Position numbers and translations under genes: made by a program
Shown: in pieces, positions 1 to 4,452 of the stretch
How positions within the stretch are numbered: position 1 is the first letter of the stretch
Layout: the number at the start of each line of letters is the position of its first letter
The notes under the pieces: generated by a model
The model's input: only the letters and a program-made list of their open reading frames with translations
What the model was told of the DNA's origin: nothing
Database searches by the model: none
DNA from: Pseudomonadota bacterium
GTDB lineage: Bacteria > Pseudomonadota > Gammaproteobacteria > Halothiobacillales > Halothiobacillaceae
Assembly (NCBI GenBank): GCA_021795795.1
Contig: JAJYPA010000394.1
Coordinates: 1-7,670, forward strand
Direction: 5' to 3'
Length of the DNA stretch: 7,670 nucleotides

Positions 1-189
1 AACCATTACGGTGCCACCTACTGCAGGCGCCAAGTCGGCGATACGCAGGTTGCAACTCCGGGCAGACTCCACATCCAACCCAATGACGCTTTCCAAATCC
101 AGCACCTCGGTGATGCGGTAAATCTTTCCGGAGGCCGCCACCATCTTCCCTGGTGCGGGCAGAAACGTTTGTCGGGTCGGCTTAGTCAT
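1..189 (-). CDS. tnsB: TnsB, DDE transposase of a Tn7-like element (N-terminal 63 residues only)
   Basis: Only the first 63 codons lie in the window; the gene runs off the left edge in an open frame. It starts at ATG 189 and overlaps the tnsA stop codon by 8 bp (ATGACTAA), typical of translational coupling. The visible residues show the usual TnsB N-terminal leader: a basic start (MTKPTRQTF), a short beta-like segment (GKIYRITEVLDLESVIGLDV) and an arginine-containing continuation (NLRIADLAP). In this family TnsB carries the RNase H-fold DDE catalytic domain, binds the transposon ends, and joins the 3' ends to target DNA together with TnsA and TnsC. The catalytic domain is not visible here, so activity cannot be judged. 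The identification rests on this N-terminal pattern and the position directly after tnsA. Confidence 0.82.
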   Translation of the reverse strand, partial: MTKPTRQTFLPAPGKMVAASGKIYRITEVLDLESVIGLDVESARSCNLRIADLAPAVGGTVMV

Positions 190-871
190 GATTCGGCATC
201 CAAAGTTCGCTGGCATAGCCCAATGGCTGAGACCAGTCGCACTCCATCCGTGCAGTCGCCAGCAGGTGCCACAGGTGGCTAATGCCTATGGCGCGGTCCA
301 CTTCTCCAAAAAAGTGGCGGGCCAACAGGTGGTCAAACGTCGCCGTCCCCATTTGACGCAGATTCCCGATAATCCATTCAGACTCTTCCGGCAGGAACTG
401 CATTTGCCTATACCGCTGTAGAAACATGGCATTCTTCCAGCGTTGGTCGCGAATACGCGGTTCATGCCTCAAATGAAATACGTAACCCCGCTCCTTGCAA
501 TAAGTCATGGCCGCACGGAATTTTGTTTTCCATTCAGGAAGATGCTCGTCCAGTTCGCTGGCCGGCTTCACCTCAACAAGAATAGGAGCGCGGTAAGGCC
601 CAGGATAAGCCCGATAAGTCACCAGATAGTCAGGCGTATAGGGATAGGTTTGCCCGTTAGAACCAATAAACTCAATGGTCGCAGGTTGCGAAACCACATC
701 CAGTACCCGCCTATCCGTTTCCAGGCGGATCAGAAAGTCCCGTTCCAGCGTAGATTCGAAGTCTACCGGCCCCACGCCGCGAAACGGATAAAGCCCGGAT
801 ACGCTACGCCGGGTCGTACCGATCTTGCGCCTAGCGGGGTTTTCAACTTTGTTGCAGCTATTGATGTTCAT
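182..871 (-). CDS. tnsA: TnsA endonuclease subunit of a Tn7-like transposase
   Basis: A 229-residue protein, close to the usual TnsA size. TnsA cuts the 5' strands at the transposon ends and works with TnsB as a heteromeric transposase, giving cut-and-paste movement. The N-terminal half has the restriction-enzyme-like fold signature: VDFESTLERDF (E39, E43), YTPDYLV (D81) and ILVEVKPASEL (E100, K102). The E/D/ExK pattern is complete, so the nuclease is probably active. Residues ~115-229 correspond to the C-terminal helical part that contacts TnsC in Tn7. The frame stays open upstream to a TTG at 928, but ATG 871 is preferred: AAGG sits 6 nt before it and similarity to TnsA begins only near residue 12. 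Its stop overlaps the tnsB start. TnsB-site repeats cover its promoter and first codons, which suggests repression by the transposase. Confidence 0.9.
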   Translation of the reverse strand: MNINSCNKVENPARRKIGTTRRSVSGLYPFRGVGPVDFESTLERDFLIRLETDRRVLDVVSQPATIEFIGSNGQTYPYTPDYLVTYRAYPGPYRAPILVEVKPASELDEHLPEWKTKFRAAMTYCKERGYVFHLRHEPRIRDQRWKNAMFLQRYRQMQFLPEESEWIIGNLRQMGTATFDHLLARHFFGEVDRAIGISHLWHLLATARMECDWSQPLGYASELWMPNHD

Positions 872-1127
872 ATTGAACCTTGTAGCGGCTATTGGTGGTA
901 TTGTGTGGCAGCATTTGGTATAAATCAAGCGGCATAACCAGTTGTTTCATGGTTCATAGTGTAGCATCAATTGGTAGAAGTCACACCGCAGCAGCCATTT
1001 TTATCATCAAAATAATATTGTCAGGTGTCCGCACTGTAGCGGTCAATCGATATGAACCCAGGAGAGAAGCGGACTTCAATTGGAGCATTGTGTAAGATGG
1101 GCTTTAAAGTAACTGCTATGGGAACTT
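850..1127 (+). repeat. Array of degenerate ~20-bp repeats, probable TnsB-binding sites
   Basis: Plus-strand copies resemble TGTAGCGGCTATTGGTGGTA (881-900). Others lie at 850-869 (TGTTGCAGCTATTGATGTTC), 904-923 (TGTGGCAGCATTTGGTATAA), 960-979 (TGTAGCATCAATTGGTAGAA), 1035-1054 (TGTAGCGGTCAATCGATATG) and 1108-1127 (AGTAACTGCTATGGGAACTT). A weak seventh may sit near 1067-1088. By eye they match the 881 copy at about 12-15 of 20 positions, all in one orientation, with the outermost copy 12 bp inside the proposed terminus. Spacing is tight near tnsA and wide near the end. Known: Tn7-like ends carry several TnsB sites of about this length. The assignment is inferred from repetition, orientation and position. 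Confidence 0.7.
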
Positions 1128-1130
1128 GTT

Positions 1131-1139
1131 CTATCAACA
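1131..1139 (-). other. Proposed transposon terminus (TGTTGATAG on the minus strand)
   Basis: Reading the minus strand from 1139 gives TGTTGATAG, with the 5'-TGT expected of Tn7-family ends, followed 12 bp inward by the first repeat. No other TGT start nearby has a repeat in the right place. The exact base is inferred; it needs the matching left end and the target duplication. Confidence 0.6.
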
Positions 1140-1292
1140 TTCATCAGTTGATAACGGGCCGCGATACCCGACCGCATCCTCTAGCGCTGCATCGAATACA
1201 TTGATAGGGGAAGCCCGTCCACCAATTCGTTTCAACAGTTCATTGCAAATGAAAATCGCGATTGCACATCGGGATTCATGGAGAGCAGATAA
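1140..1292. other. Spacer between transposon end and helicase gene
   Basis: This is the flank next to the proposed transposon end and the leader of the helicase gene. I see no convincing sigma-70 promoter. TTGATA at 1201-1206 has no -10 partner at normal spacing. GGAG at 1280-1283 serves the helicase start. One frame is open from 1185 to a TAA at 1290-1292 that directly abuts the helicase ATG, but apart from an ATG at 1278 (4 codons) it has no start codon. It could be the tail of a lost upstream gene or chance. Confidence 0.4.
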
Positions 1293-3770
1293 ATGCCGAT
1301 AGATTTTGATGACATCCTTGATGACGACGATTCCATTGTCATAGACCCACGCGATATTTTCCTAACTTTGGATCGCGATAAGACATTTGCATTTCCACGC
1401 GATATTCAAACCGAAGTCATGAAAGAGTGGTTCAGGAAAAGGGATCAACTGGACACTGTTATCAAACTAAATGTCGGCAGCGGAAAGACGTTGGTCGGGT
1501 TATTGATCCTACAAAGCTCGCTGAATGAGAAAATCGCCCCGGCTGTCTATATCGCGCCTGACAGACAACTAGTCGATCAGGTTATTGCTGAAGCGAAAAC
1601 TCTCGGCATCGAGGTCACCGGCGATCCTCATAATGCGGATTTTCAGTCTGGCGACCGGATTCTGGTCACAACAATCCATAGGCTATTTAATGGGAAGTCA
1701 GTATTCGGCATTGGCGCAGAAAGCGTTAAGATCAAGATTGGTACAATCGTGATCGACGATGCCCACGCCTGCGTCGCGACCATCACGGAACAGTTCAGGA
1801 TTGAACTTCACAATACGCATGCTGCCTATAGTGAAATCCTCAGAATCGTCGAATCAGACTTAAAGCGGCAAAGTCATGCACGCTTTTTGGATGTCCAATC
1901 GAGCGATCCGCACGCCGTTATGGAAGTACCATATTGGGCTTGGATCAATGCTCAGGATGAAATACTGAAAACCTTGCATAGCTATAAGAACGACGAAGAG
2001 CTAGAATTTTCCTATCCGCTTCTTCGGGATATTTTGCCGCTTTGCCGCTGTGTAATCAGCGGCCAGAGACTTGAAATCGAGCCGGATTGTCCTCCAACTG
2101 ATCTGGTGCGGGCGTTTGCCCGCGCTAAGCGCAGAATTTATATGACGGCGACGCTTGCTGACGACAGCGTGTTAGTCACGCATTTTGGTGCTGACCCCAA
2201 CAAGCTCTCTGATCCGATTGTTCCTGTGTCTTCCCAATCTATGGGTGAACGTATGATCCTCATGCCGCAGGAACTCAACCCAGAAATCACCTTGAAAGAA
2301 ATTAAGGTTCTGCTCGCCAATCTGGCGAAGAAAGAAAATGTTGTTGTAATTGTCCCTTCAAAAGATGCCTCAAACGAGTGGGCTGGTGTTGCCGACCAAA
2401 TTCTCACAGCCTCGAACGTCATGGAGGGCGTGGATAAACTGCGTGACGGTCATGTTGGGCTGACGGTTCTCGTGAACAGATATGACGGGATTGACCTTCC
2501 GCACGATGCGTGCCGCGTCTTGGTGATATTTAACCTGCCCGAAGTGGCATCGTTTTCAGACCTGGCGGACATGGCTATTCTAAGTGACTCTCAGATCAAT
2601 CTCCGGCGGCAGATGCAACGTGTTGAACAAGGTATGGGACGTGGTGTCCGTTCCAATGACGATTATTGTGTTGTGCTGCTTGCCGGATCGAAACTCATAC
2701 GCCGCGTGAAGTCACCAGATGGGATAAAGCTGTTGACGGCAGCTACGCGGGCACAGCTCGATCTTTCAAAAAAAATCGCCAAGCGGCTCGCTGGGGTCGA
2801 TATTGATGGTATTGCAAGCGTCATTGATCAGTGCCTCAGGCGCGATCCATCTTGGGTCAAAGTCAGCAAGAAAACACTACTAAAAGCCCAGGCCAAAACG
2901 GGGTTGGTTCTCGACAAAGCCAGCGTTGCAGTGCGGCATGCCTTCGATACCGCCCGCTCTGGTGACTACAAAGCCGCTGCCAAGTTAATGAGTATCGCCA
3001 CCAATGCGGCAAACGATGACGACGAAAGAGCATGGCTCATGTCGAAGCTGGCCGCCATGCTGCATCATATGAACCCGGCAGAGTCGCAAAAAACGTTGCT
3101 AGCGGCGTACCGGTTGAATCCGAACGTTCTACGTCCCTTGGAAGGCATCGTCTACCAGAAGCTCACAGCCGAAAAGGGCCTGCAGGTGCAAGAGGTGCAA
3201 TCTTATCACCAGAAATGCTTTCACGAAGCCGCCGACCGTATACTTTACGTCAATCAGCTTACGGATGATTTGTACTTTCAAAGGGTATCGTCGGACAAAT
3301 TCGAGGCTGCTATCAATGACGTTGCCCGGTTCATCGGACTACATGCTCAACGCCCCGAAAAACAGTTCAATGACGGTCCCGACAACCTGTGGGTATTGCC
3401 ATGTGGATCGTTCCTAGTCATAGAGTGCAAGAACAACGCAAAATCCGAGAAGGGCATTTCGAAAACCGATCTGGGGCAACTCGATCAAGCTATGTCCTGG
3501 TTTTACCGAAAATATACGAAAGCCGCGACCGGTACACCCGTTATCATTCACCCGCTACGGACGCTGGGTGACGGTGCGTCCGAAGTCGACGGGATGCGGG
3601 TTATCACGGAAAAAGAACTCAATAAGTTACGAAAGGCGCTCACCAAATTCGCCAAATCTCTCGGTGATCCAGACATTCTCAATAGTCATAAGCAGGTAAA
3701 CGATCTGCTCTCTTTTCACGGACTCAACGGCAATGAATTTTTGACACGGCATACCACCATGTTGAAATGA
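1293..3770 (+). CDS. SF2 DEAD/DEAH-type helicase fused to a C-terminal PD-(D/E)XK nuclease, candidate phage-defence protein
   Basis: An 825-residue protein. Helicase motifs appear in order: F34/Q39 region, Walker A NVGSGKT (60-66), motif Ia APDRQLVDQV (88-97), TTIHRLF (126-132), a DEAH-like box IDDAHAC (154-160), MTATL (284-288), VVIVPSK (351-357), NRYDGIDLP (395-403) and motif VI QRVEQGMGRGVRS (442-454). The last two resemble the XPD/DinG-like branch. Residues ~550-615 look like TPR-like helical hairpins (SGDYKAAAKLM, then a NP-containing pair). The C-terminal domain carries GPD (695-697) and VIECK (709-713), a PD-(D/E)XK signature with D697, E711 and K713, followed by glutamines 729 and 732. 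This predicts ATP-driven unwinding or translocation coupled to DNA cleavage. ATG 1293 has GGAG 9 nt upstream. I do not recognise a named defence family; the role in defence is inferred from architecture and neighbours. It appears complete. Confidence 0.85.
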   Translation: MPIDFDDILDDDDSIVIDPRDIFLTLDRDKTFAFPRDIQTEVMKEWFRKRDQLDTVIKLNVGSGKTLVGLLILQSSLNEKIAPAVYIAPDRQLVDQVIAEAKTLGIEVTGDPHNADFQSGDRILVTTIHRLFNGKSVFGIGAESVKIKIGTIVIDDAHACVATITEQFRIELHNTHAAYSEILRIVESDLKRQSHARFLDVQSSDPHAVMEVPYWAWINAQDEILKTLHSYKNDEELEFSYPLLRDILPLCRCVISGQRLEIEPDCPPTDLVRAFARAKRRIYMTATLADDSVLVTHFGADPNKLSDPIVPVSSQSMGERMILMPQELNPEITLKEIKVLLANLAKKENVVVIVPSKDASNEWAGVADQILTASNVMEGVDKLRDGHVGLTVLVNRYDGIDLPHDACRVLVIFNLPEVASFSDLADMAILSDSQINLRRQMQRVEQGMGRGVRSNDDYCVVLLAGSKLIRRVKSPDGIKLLTAATRAQLDLSKKIAKRLAGVDIDGIASVIDQCLRRDPSWVKVSKKTLLKAQAKTGLVLDKASVAVRHAFDTARSGDYKAAAKLMSIATNAANDDDERAWLMSKLAAMLHHMNPAESQKTLLAAYRLNPNVLRPLEGIVYQKLTAEKGLQVQEVQSYHQKCFHEAADRILYVNQLTDDLYFQRVSSDKFEAAINDVARFIGLHAQRPEKQFNDGPDNLWVLPCGSFLVIECKNNAKSEKGISKTDLGQLDQAMSWFYRKYTKAATGTPVIIHPLRTLGDGASEVDGMRVITEKELNKLRKALTKFAKSLGDPDILNSHKQVNDLLSFHGLNGNEFLTRHTTMLK

Positions 3771-3798
3771 ATAAAAATCCCCGCAGCTAGCTGCGGGG
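3771..3798 (-). terminator. Perfect palindromic hairpin with T-run, terminator for the minus strand (also ends the helicase unit)
   Basis: CCCCGCAGCTAGCTGCGGGG at 3779-3798 is a perfect 20-bp palindrome. On the minus strand it is followed by ATTTTTAT, a proper intrinsic-terminator tail, so it suits the small minus-strand gene ending at 3909. It also begins 9 nt after the helicase stop. Read on the plus strand its tail (TATTCCTT) is poorer, so two-way termination is possible but weaker. The same palindrome type also occurs as a REP-like repeat. Confidence 0.65.
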
Positions 3799-3828
3799 TA
3801 TTCCTTCTGCCGCTTTTTGTTTGATTTT

Positions 3829-3848
3829 GCTGCAAGCAGCGGGGAATA
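3829..3848 (-). repeat. REP-like half element related to the 3779 palindrome
   Basis: The minus strand reads TATTCCCCGCTGCTTGCAGC. This matches the left arm and loop of the 3779-3798 palindrome, which on the minus strand reads GAATACCCCGCAGCTAGC, in the same orientation. It lacks the closing GGGG and so forms only a 5-bp stem. Two related copies 50 bp apart in one intergenic spacer resemble repetitive extragenic palindromes. Genome-wide repetition cannot be seen here. Confidence 0.45.
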
Positions 3849-3908
3849 AGACCCAAAGAGATTCAAATTCAACGTTATGTTTTGCATGTACATAAATTAA
3901 AAAAGAAT

Positions 3909-4055
3909 TTAGGGCAGAACCCTGGCGACACTCTGTAGCGATACTACCCAAAATGGTTGGGTCATAAGGTATGACCCAAAGAATGCAAGCCATCCAAGGA
4001 TGACCAGGGTGGAGTTGCTTAGCAATCCAGATTTTGAAAACAGTTGTTTTACCAT
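3909..4055 (-). CDS. Small single-pass membrane protein, 48 residues, function unknown
   Basis: Starts MVKQLFSKSG and ends QSVARVLP. A basic N-terminus (K3, K8) is followed by a hydrophobic segment at about residues 14-31 (STLVILGWLAFFGSYLM) and a second short hydrophobic stretch, PFWVVSL (34-40). This suggests one inner-membrane helix plus an amphipathic tail. The start at 4055 is set by a good Shine-Dalgarno (GAGAGG, plus-strand 4064-4069, 8 nt before the ATG). The frame stays open up to an ATG at 4148, but that start has no well-spaced ribosome site. A possible -10 (TATAAC) just upstream and the palindromic terminator at 3779 make it a likely monocistronic unit, convergent with the helicase gene. 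No toxin, holin or known small-protein family is recognised. Coding status rests on the ribosome site, the hydrophobic pattern and the flanking signals. Confidence 0.62.
   Translation of the reverse strand: MVKQLFSKSGLLSNSTLVILGWLAFFGSYLMTQPFWVVSLQSVARVLP
3946..3979. repeat. Two overlapping, mutually exclusive hairpins inside the small membrane gene
   Basis: ACCCAA (3946-3951) pairs with TTGGGT (3957-3962) around a 5-nt loop. TTGGGTCAT (3957-3965) pairs perfectly with ATGACCCAA (3971-3979) around another 5-nt loop. Both hairpins need the same middle arm, so only one can form at a time. The arms encode part of the membrane segment. Confidence 0.6.
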
Positions 4056-4079
4056 GGCTGTTACCTCTCTTAGTTTAAT

Positions 4080-4085
4080 GTTATA
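4080..4085 (-). promoter_or_regulatory. Possible -10 element (TATAAC) for the small membrane protein gene
   Basis: On the minus strand TATAAC lies 24 nt before the ATG at 4055, which would give a short leader holding just the Shine-Dalgarno. At 16-18 bp spacing the -35 positions read AACCTG-like sequence, a poor match, so this is either a weak or activator-dependent promoter or chance. Confidence 0.3.
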
Positions 4086-4452
4086 CTTCAATTGGAAATC
4101 GCCAGGTTTCTGCTCCGCAGTGCGTACTGCCCTGAATACTCTCCCCATGATTCTAGCTTGATAACCTCTGTTGCTGTTTTACTCCTTACCCCTGAATTAC
4201 CATTAGTCTAATAGCCATCATTCATCCGCCCTTAAACCCTGTGGTATACAGATTGCTATGACAGGCAAGACTGATGTCGGTTCACGCGAAGAACGTAGAT
4301 GGCCAAATGTGGTAGCCAAGGAGACCTCGCGTGAACGATAATAGTGCTACCCAAGCCGCAAGGCAATGTCTTGTCTGCTTGCGCTGCTCTGCTGTCGTGA
4401 TCTTTTGAGGTCTGATGGGAGTCTTCCCGGTGGGCGGTGTTCGCTTTACAGC
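4086..4452. other. Gene-free stretch downstream of the large STAND-like gene
   Basis: I find no credible gene here. Open frames are short, lack ribosome sites and have no recognisable residue pattern. It holds a small hairpin GCAGT/ACTGC (4117-4121 with 4126-4130), a 10-bp inverted repeat (4280-4336) and a CGCAAG/CTTGCG pair near 4350-4380 without a T-run. Composition shifts from AT-richer to GC-richer at around 4250-4280, so an old junction may lie here. Confidence 0.5.
4280..4336. repeat. 10-bp inverted repeat with 37-nt spacer
   Basis: GTTCACGCGA (4280-4289) is matched exactly by TCGCGTGAAC (4327-4336). Inside the spacer TGGC and GCCA can form a second short stem, giving a nested fold. 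It could be a recombination or binding site, a structured RNA, or an element remnant. No integron attC core sites (GTTRRRY with RYYYAAC) are present. Confidence 0.5.

Larger units (their letters stand above)
1..1139 (-). mobile_element. Tn7-like transposon, tnsA-proximal end (partial)
   Basis: Seen: tnsA and the start of tnsB read away from a block of same-orientation ~20-bp repeats. Beyond the repeats, the minus strand begins TGTTGATAG at base 1139. Known: Tn7-family elements place tnsA next to one end (the right end in Tn7), begin with 5'-TGT, and carry several TnsB sites inside each end. TGTTGAT-type termini are known from several Tn7-like groups, including type I-F3 CRISPR-associated transposons. 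Inferred: 1139 is the last transposon base and TTCAT (1140-1144) would be the 5-bp target duplication. The other end, tnsC, targeting genes and cargo lie to the left of the window, so neither the duplication nor the subgroup can be tested here. Confidence 0.72.

Noticed and set aside
872..928. Upstream extension of tnsA to a TTG at 928
   Set aside because: The extra 19 residues (IYTKCCHTIPPIAATRF region) have no TnsA similarity, run through two TnsB-site repeats and lack a ribosome site; ATG 871 has AAGG at 6 nt.
443..937. Plus-strand open frame of 164 codons
   Set aside because: It lies opposite tnsA, has no ribosome site and an implausible residue composition.
892..1095. Plus-strand open frame of 67 codons across the transposon end
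   Set aside because: It covers the TnsB-site array, has no ribosome site and no recognisable protein pattern.
850..1127. Repeat block considered as a CRISPR array
   Set aside because: The repeats are degenerate, spacing varies from 23 to 75 bp, and they are placed exactly as TnsB sites next to tnsA.
1215..1240. CCACCAAT at 1220-1227 resembling a TnsB site, hinting at a second adjoining transposon
   Set aside because: Only the first eight bases match; it is a single copy and there is no TGT terminus next to it.
1278..1292. Four-codon leader (ATG...TAA) touching the helicase start
   Set aside because: Its ATGGAG is better explained as the Shine-Dalgarno of the helicase gene; it has no ribosome site of its own.
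3627..3893. Minus-strand open frame of 88 codons over the helicase 3' end and the terminator palindrome
   Set aside because: It crosses the palindrome and REP-like element, lacks a ribosome site and is opposite real coding sequence.
4280..4336. Integron attC site
   Set aside because: The arms do not contain the GTTRRRY and RYYYAAC core sites and no gene cassette adjoins it.
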